Made by a program: the position numbers and the translations under genes. The notes below the pieces were generated by a model that was given only the letters and a program-made list of their open reading frames with translations, did not search any database and was not told the origin of the DNA. DNA of 64,000 bases from RGIG3528 sp045616485 (GTDB taxonomy: Bacteria; Bacillota; Clostridia; Lachnospirales; Lachnospiraceae): positions 1 to 64,000 of the forward strand of contig JAZLGU010000083.1 in assembly GCA_045616485.1 (NCBI GenBank). The letters are read 5' to 3'. Shown here piece after piece: positions 8,369 through 17,324 of the stretch; position 1 is the first letter of the stretch; each line of letters opens with the position of its first letter.

Positions 8369-9439
8369 TCAATATCCTTTCAGACTTCCGTTTTTCTCGA
8401 TATAGTCCAGCTGGGCCTTAAGCTCCTCTTTGTATCTTTCCGTGAGCTGCTCCCATTCTGCCGTAACCTTTTCATCTTTACTGTAGTCAGTAAATTTGTA
8501 ATTATCTAAAAGTACCCGGCCAAAATAATCTGCCAGCTTCTCTGCGCCGTAAACATTAAGATGCAGGCCTGCGTCGTAGGTATCCTTGCTATAATCAATG
8601 CCTACCTCTCCCAGGATCTCATCATCCAGGAAATTTATGTAAAGCAGGTCATTTTCTTCAGCATACTTAACTATATTTTCGTTCCACTCATCGTACCAGA
8701 ACGGGAATATACTGGGGGCCTTTATAAGCACCAGCTGAATGTCATTTTTCTTGCATATATCCAGCATTTTATTCAGATAATCATAGTCGATCTCTGCGAA
8801 ATCGTCATTCTCAGGGCTTCCCATAATAGCTGTTCCTGTAACAGGCTTTACGTCAGCTCTCATAAGATATCCTGCTATGGTCTTTTTATCTCTATGGAAA
8901 AGATACTCAAAGTCCTCTGACTTCAGATCATTCCATCTGGAATGATAACGGAAAAAAGGGAATACATAAGAGAGAAAAGTCTCGTCCTTGGTCATGGAAG
9001 CCTTGATGGACCTTATCTTCGACATAGACCACTTCATACCATCCAGTGACATTCTGTTATAAGCTTCATTCTGAGGCTCAGAATATTTCATGGAAAGGAC
9101 GTTAAATACTACTACATCCGGCTTCTCATACTTAAGAGTCTCCTCCAACAGGTAATAGGACTGCCAGATAAGCTGCTGTGAGCTGCCTCTCATATAGCTG
9201 GTAAGTCCATACTTTTCATACAGGGTAATAGGAGAAATATTTTCGTATATCTCACAGTCCCCTACAAATATAATATTGTGATTTTTATTGCTGTTGTAAT
9301 ACTCTCGGATCATAGCGCCTTCGTATATCTCTTTCATATACTTAGGCATAAACAGCTGCTGAAGGAAGGCCAGCACTGCAATTACCAGTACCAGAGTCAC
9401 TGCAAGAGCAATAATATTCTTTTTTTTGCTATTCTTCAC
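8369..9439 (-). CDS. Membrane-anchored SGNH-hydrolase-like protein (DltD/AlgJ-like role)
   Basis: 356 residues. One N-terminal membrane helix (about 9-27) is followed by an extracellular domain. A GDS-like block, IIFVGDCEIYENISP, holds the position of the SGNH nucleophile but reads GDCE, with Cys rather than Ser after GD. The C-terminal DAGLHLNVYGAEKLADYF supplies the Asp-x-x-His pair. Proteins of this kind accompany MBOAT acyltransferases in dlt and alginate-type O-acylation systems and act outside the membrane on the acyl group or its acceptor. The position directly downstream of the MBOAT gene supports this. The altered nucleophile residue is unusual. Confidence 0.75.
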   Translation of the reverse strand: MKNSKKKNIIALAVTLVLVIAVLAFLQQLFMPKYMKEIYEGAMIREYYNSNKNHNIIFVGDCEIYENISPITLYEKYGLTSYMRGSSQQLIWQSYYLLEETLKYEKPDVVVFNVLSMKYSEPQNEAYNRMSLDGMKWSMSKIRSIKASMTKDETFLSYVFPFFRYHSRWNDLKSEDFEYLFHRDKKTIAGYLMRADVKPVTGTAIMGSPENDDFAEIDYDYLNKMLDICKKNDIQLVLIKAPSIFPFWYDEWNENIVKYAEENDLLYINFLDDEILGEVGIDYSKDTYDAGLHLNVYGAEKLADYFGRVLLDNYKFTDYSKDEKVTAEWEQLTERYKEELKAQLDYIEKNGSLKGY

Positions 9440-9460
9440 TTAATTGCTCCTTAGTACTTA

Positions 9461-11071
9461 TTAGAACTGGCTGTAAATAAACTGACTGGCCTCAAAGCCT
9501 ATACCATAAGCGCCAAAAACAAGGATACAGATAAACATAAGCGCAAATACTGCATATTCCAGCACTACACTCTTCTGATGCAGCTGATCACGTACCTGCC
9601 CCTTGCCCTGAAGGATGCTCACTGTAAACATTATGATGACACCAATTAAAATCACCAGGTAGTCATAGCCTGTAAGGCCCAGCTGCATAAGCTCACCCTG
9701 GAAAATCTCCCTGAATCTGAACTTATAGAACATGCTGCCAAACATCCTGAAGGTCATGGGCACATCTCTATAGCAGTCAAACATACGTAAGGAGCTCATA
9801 ATAAGGAAAGTCCTTATCATCCGGAAAAGCTTCCAGCCGTTAGAAGGTGCCACCTTAGGGAATCTTCCATGAAATTTGTCATAAAGAGGCGTCAGCTCTT
9901 CACTGATAATAATCACTATACAGTTGCCCAGGCCCCATACAACAAAATTCCAGGCCGCTCCATGCCAAAGACCTGTCACTGCCCAGGTAATAATGGAAGC
10001 TATATATACAGGCACTTTTTTACCTATATTTTCACCAAAATGCTTCTTGGAAAATTTGGTAACATTCATCATCCACTTGCTTACGGAGACAGGATAAAAA
10101 ATGTATTCCTTAAACCATACGCCCATGGAAATGTGCCATCTTCTCCAGTATTCAGCTATATCCTTTGAAAAGAAAGGTCTGTCGAAATTTTCAGTAACTT
10201 TGATGCCCAGCATCTCGCCAATACCGATAACTATATCGATACCGCCGGTAAAGTCCGCATAGAGCTGGCAGGCATAGAATACCATACCTATAAAAGCAAA
10301 GGTACCATCGTAGGTGATAAACTCATCAAAGCCTGCTTCTCTGCCGTGAATCAGAGTATTGACAGCTACCAGCATACGATCTGCCACTACAACCTTTTTA
10401 AAGTAGCCCCACAGGATACGTTCAAAGCCTCTTCGAATGTTATTCCAGTCCAAAGAATGCTCAGCAAAAAGGCTGGGGCTCAGCTCTCCAAAGCGGCTGA
10501 TAGGGCCCTGAATAAGCTGCGGGAAAAAGGAGGTAAAGAGGGCCAGCTTAAAATAATTCCTCTCAGCCCTGTATTTGCCATAATAAAGATCAATGAGATA
10601 GCCCATGATCTGGAATGTATAAAAGGATATACCAAGTGGGATAAACAGGCTGACATAGCCAATACCTGCACTGCCCCTGAAAAATATACCGTTTACTATG
10701 GATATACCGAAATTTGCATATTTAAGAGCAAAAAGAATGCCAAAGTTAAAGAGCACACCGATTAACAGGGTGCGGCCCCTCTTTTTTTTCATAACTTCCT
10801 TATATTTTTTCTTTTCTTCCTTGGTCCAGGCCTCTTTATTGGCCTTAACCTGCTCCTTTTCCTTTACATTAAGAGAGTCCATGTGAAGACTCAGAAAATA
10901 TGTAACGGTAATAGTGGCACCAATAAACAGGAAGCCCTTAAGGCCGGCAAAAAAGTAAAAAACTAAATTTGCCAGAAGTAAAAGCTTCCATTGATGTTTC
11001 TTTGGTACTACGTAATAAAGAATCACAGTCAAAGTCAAAAAGAGAATGAACCTTGATGACGTAAATAACAT
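9461..11071 (-). CDS. MBOAT-family O-acyltransferase (DltB/AlgI type)
   Basis: 536 residues with about ten membrane helices. The MBOAT signatures are visible: the YWRRWHISMGVWFKEYIFYP segment around residue 310 and the catalytic-histidine segment GLWHGAAWNFVVWG further on. An ~65-residue charged loop lies near residues 65-105. In dlt systems this class passes an activated aminoacyl group from a carrier protein across the membrane to a cell-surface polymer; in alginate-like systems it passes acetyl groups. Because it is next to a carrier-protein gene and an adenylation gene, an aminoacyl donor is more likely. Ribosome binding site GGAG. Confidence 0.92.
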   Translation of the reverse strand: MLFTSSRFILFLTLTVILYYVVPKKHQWKLLLLANLVFYFFAGLKGFLFIGATITVTYFLSLHMDSLNVKEKEQVKANKEAWTKEEKKKYKEVMKKKRGRTLLIGVLFNFGILFALKYANFGISIVNGIFFRGSAGIGYVSLFIPLGISFYTFQIMGYLIDLYYGKYRAERNYFKLALFTSFFPQLIQGPISRFGELSPSLFAEHSLDWNNIRRGFERILWGYFKKVVVADRMLVAVNTLIHGREAGFDEFITYDGTFAFIGMVFYACQLYADFTGGIDIVIGIGEMLGIKVTENFDRPFFSKDIAEYWRRWHISMGVWFKEYIFYPVSVSKWMMNVTKFSKKHFGENIGKKVPVYIASIITWAVTGLWHGAAWNFVVWGLGNCIVIIISEELTPLYDKFHGRFPKVAPSNGWKLFRMIRTFLIMSSLRMFDCYRDVPMTFRMFGSMFYKFRFREIFQGELMQLGLTGYDYLVILIGVIIMFTVSILQGKGQVRDQLHQKSVVLEYAVFALMFICILVFGAYGIGFEASQFIYSQF

Positions 11072-11086
11072 AGTAGCTCCGGTTTA

Positions 11087-11314
11087 TTATTCTTCAAGAA
11101 GTCTGGTAATCAGGTCGTAAATAGCCTCTGCTGAATTGAAATTCTCAGGAGTAAGCGCATCTGCAGGAATCATTACATCAAAAACGGAATTTACTTCTGT
11201 AACAATAGAAACAATATCAAAAGAATCAAGGATCTTGTCATCTACAAGACCTGTCTCCTGTGAAAAATCAACCTCCGGATGTAATCCCTCTAAAATCTCT
11301 AATAATTCGTCCAT
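11087..11314 (-). CDS. Acyl/aminoacyl carrier protein (DltC-like)
   Basis: 75 residues, the normal size of a stand-alone carrier protein. The phosphopantetheine attachment site is S31 in KILDSFDIVSIV. Acidic overall, four-helix pattern. It lies between the MBOAT transferase and the adenylation enzyme, so it should carry the activated amino acid as a thioester. Preceded by AGGAAAGGAAG as ribosome binding site. It could be called dltC by position, but the substrate is not established. Confidence 0.92.
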   Translation of the reverse strand: MDELLEILEGLHPEVDFSQETGLVDDKILDSFDIVSIVTEVNSVFDVMIPADALTPENFNSAEAIYDLITRLLEE

Positions 11315-11337
11315 AACTTTCTTCCTTTCCTTTATCT

Positions 11338-12843
11338 TTACTTTATAACTTCTGCTTTGATTTTCTGTCTGTCAATCTTGCCATTTAAGGTAAGCGGCAG
11401 GGACTCAAAGCATTTTACTCCGCTAGGTATCATATATCTGGGCAGCTTCTGTTTTAAGAGCTCTACCACCTCAGCTACTGTAGCTGTACCTGAGTATACC
11501 ATATGAATTTTCTTTTTCTCATTGTCATATACGCAGCATACTGCATTGACTCCCTGGAACTGATTGGCTGCAGCCTCTATCTCTCCCAGCTCAATACGAT
11601 GTCCCATATGCTTTATCTGATGATCACGACGGGAAATATAAATAAGATCACCGTGCTCATCATATCTGGCCAAATCACCGGTCTTATATACTATTTCCGG
11701 ATATTTGCTGTTTAAAGGATTCTGTACAAAAGCCGCAGAAGTCCTTTCAAAATCATTGTAATAACCTAAAGTAACTGCTGTACCACGGATATAAATCTCG
11801 CCTTCTTCTCCCTGGGCTGCCAGCTGATTCTTATCATTGATAAGAAGAATTTCTGTATTTCTGAAGGGACGCCCGATAGGGATGACATCTCCCTCTGCAA
11901 AGTCCCTGTCTACAATGTAGTAACAGGACATGCCTGTAGCCTCTGTAGGGCCATAGAGATTGATATACTTGGCGTCAGGTACATTTTCCTTCCAGAGATT
12001 GAACTGCTTAACAGGGAACACCTCGCTACCAAAAGCTATTACTTTTAAGTACTTAGGCACTACTGTCTTAAAGGCTCCCAGTCCGGATATTATGGTAAGC
12101 CCCGGCACTACCCAGCAAATAGTATTAATCTTATATTCGTTAAGGTACTCTACCAGCTTGACCGGCATCATAAAAAGCTGCTTGGGGATAAAGTAAGTAG
12201 TAGCACCAAACTTCATGGTAGTATAAACTTCCTTTAAGCAGGCATCTACGTACAGGGGAGTCTGATTGCCAAAAATCGTCTCGCTATTTACTTCCAGTAC
12301 TTCTGATAATGTCTCAATATAATCGATAACAGATCTGTGGCAGGCTATAACGCCCTTTGGGATACCTGTGGATCCGGATGTAAATACAATATATATTGGA
12401 TCTGTGTCAATTTGATGTTTTCTCACATAAGTAAGGGTTTCTTCATTTACAGGCTCTTTAACCATATCTTCATATACGGAAATATTGGGGCAGTCTGTAA
12501 AATCAGTAATCCTGTCGGCCACCTCTTTGGAGCAGATAATCTGCTTGGGAGACAGTCCGGAAATAATGAGCTCTATGCGGCTCTTAGGCATCTCTTCATC
12601 AATAGGAACATAGTAACAGCCTGAATATATAACTCCCATAAAAGCAGCTACCGTCTCAGGTGTCTTTCCCATGAATACTATAACAGGATCGCGGTAGCAG
12701 CCCTTGGCAGCCAGTGAAGACCCTATAGCTCTGGCGCTGTCGTACAGCTCTTTGAAGGTCATACTGTGTTCTCCATCAGTATATGCTACCTTGTCCGGAT
12801 ACTGTAAAACTGTGCTTTCCAGATATTCCAGTATATTTGTCAT
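11338..12843 (-). CDS. Amino-acid adenylation enzyme (DltA-like)
   Basis: 501 residues, the size of DltA-type stand-alone adenylation domains. Core motifs in order: IVFTSGSTGIPKGVIA (A3), NLYGPTEATGMSCYY (A5), YKTGDLARYDEHGDL (A7), SRRDHQIKHMGHRIELGE (A8) and LTLNGKIDRQK (A10, catalytic Lys). It activates an amino acid with ATP and loads it on the adjacent carrier protein. In a classical dlt operon the substrate is D-alanine; here the next gene upstream is an Asp/Glu-type racemase, so D-Asp, D-Glu or another D-amino acid is a reasonable alternative. Good ribosome binding site GGAGAAAGG. Confidence 0.9.
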   Translation of the reverse strand: MTNILEYLESTVLQYPDKVAYTDGEHSMTFKELYDSARAIGSSLAAKGCYRDPVIVFMGKTPETVAAFMGVIYSGCYYVPIDEEMPKSRIELIISGLSPKQIICSKEVADRITDFTDCPNISVYEDMVKEPVNEETLTYVRKHQIDTDPIYIVFTSGSTGIPKGVIACHRSVIDYIETLSEVLEVNSETIFGNQTPLYVDACLKEVYTTMKFGATTYFIPKQLFMMPVKLVEYLNEYKINTICWVVPGLTIISGLGAFKTVVPKYLKVIAFGSEVFPVKQFNLWKENVPDAKYINLYGPTEATGMSCYYIVDRDFAEGDVIPIGRPFRNTEILLINDKNQLAAQGEEGEIYIRGTAVTLGYYNDFERTSAAFVQNPLNSKYPEIVYKTGDLARYDEHGDLIYISRRDHQIKHMGHRIELGEIEAAANQFQGVNAVCCVYDNEKKKIHMVYSGTATVAEVVELLKQKLPRYMIPSGVKCFESLPLTLNGKIDRQKIKAEVIK

Positions 12844-12844
12844 T

Positions 12845-13576
12845 TTAATTGCCTTTCTCCTTACTCTTCAAGTATGAGTACTCATAAGTAAGGTCACCGC
12901 CGCACTGCTCTACGCATCTGCTGGCAAGTATCTCCAAAACATCGAAAAACTCAGGATCCAAAGGATACTGCCCCTTTACTACAGACAGCTCCGTGCAGCC
13001 TAAAAGTACCAGCTCCGCTCCCTGTTTTTTCAGGTGATTCTTTACGATGTACATATTTTCTACATTAACAGGCTTACCCGCCTTGACTTCATCATAAATA
13101 GTCTTCATGACCAGTCGCTGGTCATTGTAATCAGGTGTCACCACTTTTATGTCGTATTTATTTAGAGTCTGCTCAAAGACTTTACTCTGCACCGTGCCAT
13201 CTGTAGCCATAAGGCCTACAGTTTTGATATTTTTACTGCAGAGATATCTGGCCACTTCGTCAATCATACTTATAAAGCCGTCGCCTAAAAGGGCTTTTAA
13301 ATCCTCGCTGAAAAAATGGGCAGTGATACATGGCATGGCAAAATAGTCACAGCCCTGCTCCTTAAGAAGCTTAGCCATATCGCTGATATATGGATATGGA
13401 TTCTCTTTGCTGTTGTCTAAAAGGTAGGCTGTCCTGTCCGGAGTATCCGGATAATTATAAACAATCATAGGGATATGATCTCTGTCAGTATCCGCCTTGG
13501 TCATTTTTACTATAAGCTCCATAAAATATATGGTAGCCATAGGACCCAGTCCACCTATAATTCCAAGCTTTTTCAA
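12845..13576 (-). CDS. Aspartate/glutamate racemase family protein
   Basis: 243 residues, PLP-independent racemase family. The N terminus KKLGIIGGLGPMATIYFM is typical. The two catalytic cysteines are C83 (MPCITAH) and C194 (LLGCTELSV); the first motif reads C-I-T-A-H where C-N-T-A-H is usual. It starts with TTG, supported by GAGG eight bases upstream. Its stop is one base from the adenylation gene's start, so it belongs to the same operon and probably supplies that enzyme's D-amino acid. The exact substrate cannot be read from the sequence. Confidence 0.87.
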   Translation of the reverse strand: MKKLGIIGGLGPMATIYFMELIVKMTKADTDRDHIPMIVYNYPDTPDRTAYLLDNSKENPYPYISDMAKLLKEQGCDYFAMPCITAHFFSEDLKALLGDGFISMIDEVARYLCSKNIKTVGLMATDGTVQSKVFEQTLNKYDIKVVTPDYNDQRLVMKTIYDEVKAGKPVNVENMYIVKNHLKKQGAELVLLGCTELSVVKGQYPLDPEFFDVLEILASRCVEQCGGDLTYEYSYLKSKEKGN

Positions 13577-13594
13577 ATCAAACGCCTCGTCTTG

Positions 13595-14707
13595 TTATTT
13601 TGCTATATTATAATCTTTTACATAATCAAAGTATGCCTTGGGGGTCTCAGGGTAAAGAGACTTATCTCTGTAGAAAAAGCCCTTGAGACTCTCTTTCTTT
13701 TTCTCATATGCGTCCAGCTGGGCATCAGTCTGCATAAAACCATCCTGCCACTCAGCTTTTCTGGTAGTATCAAAATGATAATAACCGCTGCCAAGATTAA
13801 CCAGTAGCCAGTAGTGGGACGCATCCATAGGGCCTCCCTCTGCACGGGTCACATCTATAATGTCGGTAATACCTGCTGCAAGTAACAGAGCCTTGGATAC
13901 TGAGTGATATGTAAAGCAGTCACCCTGCTTATTAACTATGCCTCTGTAGGCCTCTGCTCTGTAGTCCCCCTTCTCAGAGGAGCCTGTGTACTCTACATTA
14001 CGATAAGTATAAAGGTATATAGCCCAGGCCTTGTCTGCCTGTGACATGGTAGGGGTAATCAGCTGATCCAGCACACCCTTTACCGCAGCGTCAATCATCT
14101 CATCGGTAATAGACTCCAGGCTGAAAATAAAGGTAGCCTCAGCAGTAGCCACATTACCAGCCTTGTCGGTAGCTGTATATACCACCTTGTACATGCCGGG
14201 TACAGGCTGATTCTTTTCATCGAATTTAATAGCGGAATTGTCTACGCTGACACTGACCTCGCCATCATGAGCATCAGTCGCTGTAATACCCTTTATATAG
14301 GATATTTTGTCGGTAACAGCAAATCTTTTGTCGGCCACTCCTGAAAAAACCGGAGCCTCTGTGTCACTGTATAAAGTAAGAACAGCTGTCATTGTTTTCT
14401 CAGCTGAATTGGAAGCTGTGACCTTAATCTCCAGAGAATAATCTCCGGCAGCCTTAAAATCATAATCCCCTACCAGCTCAGCTATAGCGCAGACACCATC
14501 AGGGTCCTGGATAAAATCTGACGCAGATATAACAGGAAGCTTGTCTGTAAATGGCAGCTCTATATTTTTAGTGGTAATACTCTCCGGAAAAACAGCCTTG
14601 GGCTTATCTAATGCAGTCTGACAGCCTGTCAGCAGAAGAATCCCTGCTATCAGCATAAGCGCTGCCATAAAAAACTGCAAACATCTTAAACTTCTTTTAA
14701 TACTCAT
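13595..14707 (-). CDS. Lipoprotein with Ig-like domains and a transglutaminase-like domain
   Basis: 370 residues from the chosen start. The frame is open 14 codons further, but the ATG at 14707 has GGAGG eight bases upstream. A signal peptide with lipobox LLLTGC is followed by Ig-like/cadherin-like beta domains (about 45-205; APVFSGV, TATDKAGNVATAEA) and a transglutaminase-like papain fold. The triad is visible: Cys in QGDCFTYHSVSKALL, His in ASHYWLLVN, Asp in YYHFDTTR. Head gene of the dlt-like operon and a paralogue of the protein at 17861-19555. In bacteria such domains often act as cell-wall peptidases or crosslinkers; the substrate is unknown. Confidence 0.85.
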   Translation of the reverse strand: MSIKRSLRCLQFFMAALMLIAGILLLTGCQTALDKPKAVFPESITTKNIELPFTDKLPVISASDFIQDPDGVCAIAELVGDYDFKAAGDYSLEIKVTASNSAEKTMTAVLTLYSDTEAPVFSGVADKRFAVTDKISYIKGITATDAHDGEVSVSVDNSAIKFDEKNQPVPGMYKVVYTATDKAGNVATAEATFIFSLESITDEMIDAAVKGVLDQLITPTMSQADKAWAIYLYTYRNVEYTGSSEKGDYRAEAYRGIVNKQGDCFTYHSVSKALLLAAGITDIIDVTRAEGGPMDASHYWLLVNLGSGYYHFDTTRKAEWQDGFMQTDAQLDAYEKKKESLKGFFYRDKSLYPETPKAYFDYVKDYNIAK

Positions 14708-14758
14708 CCTCATTCCCTCCGCCCGTATGCAGGGCATAATTCTACACATACGAAATCT

Positions 14759-14786
14759 ATTTTACCACGATTACGAAAAAAAGCAA
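14759..14786 (-). promoter_or_regulatory. Promoter of the dlt-like operon
   Basis: On the minus strand TTGCTT (14781-14786) and TAAAAT (14759-14764) are 16 bases apart. The -35 region falls inside the T-rich tail of the preceding terminator. The layout and much of the sequence match the promoter at 19605-19633. Confidence 0.6.
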
Positions 14787-14787
14787 G

Positions 14788-14821
14788 AAAAAGCCCCCCG
14801 AATGTTTATCATCCGGGAGGC
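14788..14821 (-). terminator. Terminator after the 14844 gene
   Basis: Stem GCCTCCCGG / CGGGGGGC on the minus strand (14813-14821 with 14793-14800, one mismatch), followed by five Ts (14788-14792). It ends the operon that starts at 19555. Confidence 0.8.
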
Positions 14822-14843
14822 AAAGCCCCATTCTTCCTGGGGA

Positions 14844-16271
14844 TTACTCTTCGTATCTGAAACCCTGGGTAAAGGCTGCGTAATCAACACCGCCTACATA
14901 CCAGTTATCTTCAATTTTAACCAGCCATACAGGCAAATCTACAGGGTAATTAATCCACTTACCATTACCCTTTATCTTCATGCGCTGCTCCATATAGATA
15001 TGCACATATACCAGGCAATCAGAATAACCCATGTACTTCTTCACTTCGGTATTTTGAAAAGAAACATCCGAATGACCGGCAAAAGAAGCATTGTTTAAAT
15101 AGGATATCTTGCTGTAATAAGCTGAATCCTTAGGGAAGAAAGGTAAAAGATCAGTATTCTTTTTATCCTTCGTACAGAAAAGGCTGTATGTCTCAAGGAA
15201 AGAAGTAGTAAACTGAATAAGCTCCTCTTTCATGCTGTCATCACTATCTATGCCTGACATGAAAGTTCTGCTTTCTTCATCGTATGTAACCAAAACCCGG
15301 TTATCCAGTCGTGTCTCCCAGGTGACTCCCTCTGTAGGAGTATAAATATCCACGTAATATTTTACAAATGTAGGATATTTAATCACGTCTGCCAGACTTT
15401 CATACTCTTCATACTTCTTTATCACTTCCTTAACCATAAAGAAGTCCTCATCAGCAGGCAGATTTTTCTCCATTACTTCACTATCTGTAAGTGTAACACC
15501 ATTAAATGTAACTGTAGTATCTGAAGGAGCGTAGGCGTAGCGCAAAAGATAATAGTATCCACCTGTGCTTTCGTCTCTTAAAAGCTTTACTTCATGGCCT
15601 GCCCTGTCTATCACTCTTATATCAGGCTCCGAATAGAAGCCTGCATCTGAATACTCATCATAGCCCACTTTACAATCTGTAGCCTTATGATTTTTAACTT
15701 CACTTTTAGGTATTTTCCTGCCGTTAACATAAAGTGTCATGGTATCCGGTATGGTCACTGCATAGCTGTATTTTGACTGTGCAGTAAGACTGACACTCTC
15801 TATCTCCCACAGCCTGAATTTGTAAAAAGGGCTGTACTTATCCCCTTCTTTAAGAGTAAAGTAAGCTACCTGCTTATCGTCGGCTGTCACAATATATCTG
15901 GGATTCTCATCGGAATACTGTCCAAAGTATCTGCCGTAGCTCAGCTCCCTTCCACGAATGGAATCGTAAAAAGTATCCAGCACTTCATCTACTGTCTCAA
16001 TATTATTTAAGACTTTGTTGGTAAGTACTGACTTAAGCAGCTCCCTGTTTTCCTCATCGAAGTAGGTCTCCATGATCTTATCAGCTTCATGGAGCGGTCT
16101 GGTCTGCTCGTAAGCCTCCAGATATTTGTTAAATTTCACCAGTGACAGCACTAATATCAGCAGGAAAAAGGCAGTCACTGCGCCGTATATAAGGTAATAA
16201 CGGGAAATCTTTTTTCCGCCATCCTTATTCTGCAATTTTGCTTTAATATTATCAATAAACTTCATGCCCAT
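14844..16271 (-). CDS. Membrane-anchored extracellular protein of unknown function
   Basis: 475 residues. A short basic cytoplasmic start, one membrane helix (about 27-47) and a long extracellular region. The first outside segment (about 55-130: DKIMETYF...LLKSVLTNKVL) and the last (WLVKIEDNWYVGGVDYAAFTQGF) resemble NTF2-like domains of envelope proteins, with a beta-rich middle (TIPDTMTLYVNGRKIPKSEV) like the inserted domains of TcaA-type proteins. This similarity is by eye and not certain. Last gene of the operon with the transglutaminase-like protein and phosphodiester glycosidase. The start has AGAGGT five bases upstream, inside the end of the previous gene. Confidence 0.75.
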   Translation of the reverse strand: MGMKFIDNIKAKLQNKDGGKKISRYYLIYGAVTAFFLLILVLSLVKFNKYLEAYEQTRPLHEADKIMETYFDEENRELLKSVLTNKVLNNIETVDEVLDTFYDSIRGRELSYGRYFGQYSDENPRYIVTADDKQVAYFTLKEGDKYSPFYKFRLWEIESVSLTAQSKYSYAVTIPDTMTLYVNGRKIPKSEVKNHKATDCKVGYDEYSDAGFYSEPDIRVIDRAGHEVKLLRDESTGGYYYLLRYAYAPSDTTVTFNGVTLTDSEVMEKNLPADEDFFMVKEVIKKYEEYESLADVIKYPTFVKYYVDIYTPTEGVTWETRLDNRVLVTYDEESRTFMSGIDSDDSMKEELIQFTTSFLETYSLFCTKDKKNTDLLPFFPKDSAYYSKISYLNNASFAGHSDVSFQNTEVKKYMGYSDCLVYVHIYMEQRMKIKGNGKWINYPVDLPVWLVKIEDNWYVGGVDYAAFTQGFRYEE

Positions 16272-16273
16272 TT

Positions 16274-17311
16274 CTACCTCTTTTCTACATAGAAGCAGTC
16301 AGGAATAAGTCTGCCATTGGAAAGATCGGGATAATTGGATATTAACTCTCCCTCATGATACATGGCAGAAGAATTGCCGCCATCCAGATTACATGCATTT
16401 ACAGCACCATACTCCAGCATAATATCAATAAGGTCGGAGTAGGACGCTCCAAGGGAATTGGCCTGACGTCCATCGATCACCAGTAAAAGAACAGCTCCAT
16501 CAGCTCTCTGTCCTATAGCTGTTCTGGGATTCAGATTCAGAGTAAGTCCTTTTACACTGGCTGCCTTGCCATCCTGTACCAGTACAGGTCCAAAGGAAAG
16601 AGCATCTCTTATGCCTTTTTCCTTTGCCTCAGCCCCTGTCATCTTGCCTACTACCAGGATATTGTCCTGATTGAAGCCTACCATAAGGCATTTGGTATCA
16701 TCCGTACCATACACCATCTCCCCTGCGGAAAAAACAAAGCCTTCAGGCATGCTGCCTGTGCCCTTTCCATTGGGATCATCAAAGCCACCGCCGTTCACAC
16801 CGGCTACAGCCTCATATCTGTCAAGCATAGCATCGATACTGTCACCGGTATTTTTGCTGTCACCCAGATGCTCGCACACTCCCACTTTTACCCGGGATGG
16901 GTCTTTCACTATCATCAGTCTGCCTGAATAAGTAACTCCCCTCAAAGGTATTACTTCTATATCCTTTTCTCCACTCTGGGTATCGTCTTCTGTCCTGGGG
17001 GGAATCACTATAAGATTCGGATTGGATACTGTGCCGAATTCTTCTATGGTGTTGCCTGTAAGTATTTCTTCCACTACTTCAGAGGGCAAAATCATTCCAG
17101 ATAAAAATTTTAATGCGCTGGTCTCATTGAGAGAAAGAACAAACATGTCTCTGGCTGAGTCAGAGGGTCCATAATTGATGGAAAGGATGAGCCCTGCTCC
17201 TCCCCCTATCAAAAGCACCAGTGCTGTTCCCATCGCCAGCAAGACTCTTAAAAGATATTTTACCGGCTTAGACATAGGCTTTTTTTCTTTTTCCTCAGGT
17301 GTTTTTGTCAT
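16274..17311 (-). CDS. Phosphodiester glycosidase family protein (NAGPA domain)
   Basis: 345 residues from the chosen start. The frame is open 17 codons further upstream inside the preceding gene, but the ATG at 17311 has GGAG six bases upstream and lies just after that gene's stop. A cytoplasmic Lys/Glu-rich start and one membrane helix (about 15-38) precede an extracellular NAGPA domain (about 130-345). Family motifs seen: VAGVNGGGFDDPNGKG, RTAIGQRADGAVLLLVIDGR, VNACNLDGGNSSAMYHEGEL. These enzymes cut sugar-1-phosphodiester bonds in glycans, including teichoic-acid-like or phosphosugar-decorated polymers. Next to a dlt-like operon, this hints at phosphate-containing surface polymers. Confidence 0.88.
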   Translation of the reverse strand: MTKTPEEKEKKPMSKPVKYLLRVLLAMGTALVLLIGGGAGLILSINYGPSDSARDMFVLSLNETSALKFLSGMILPSEVVEEILTGNTIEEFGTVSNPNLIVIPPRTEDDTQSGEKDIEVIPLRGVTYSGRLMIVKDPSRVKVGVCEHLGDSKNTGDSIDAMLDRYEAVAGVNGGGFDDPNGKGTGSMPEGFVFSAGEMVYGTDDTKCLMVGFNQDNILVVGKMTGAEAKEKGIRDALSFGPVLVQDGKAASVKGLTLNLNPRTAIGQRADGAVLLLVIDGRQANSLGASYSDLIDIMLEYGAVNACNLDGGNSSAMYHEGELISNYPDLSNGRLIPDCFYVEKR

Positions 17312-17324
17312 AAATGTCTCCAAA

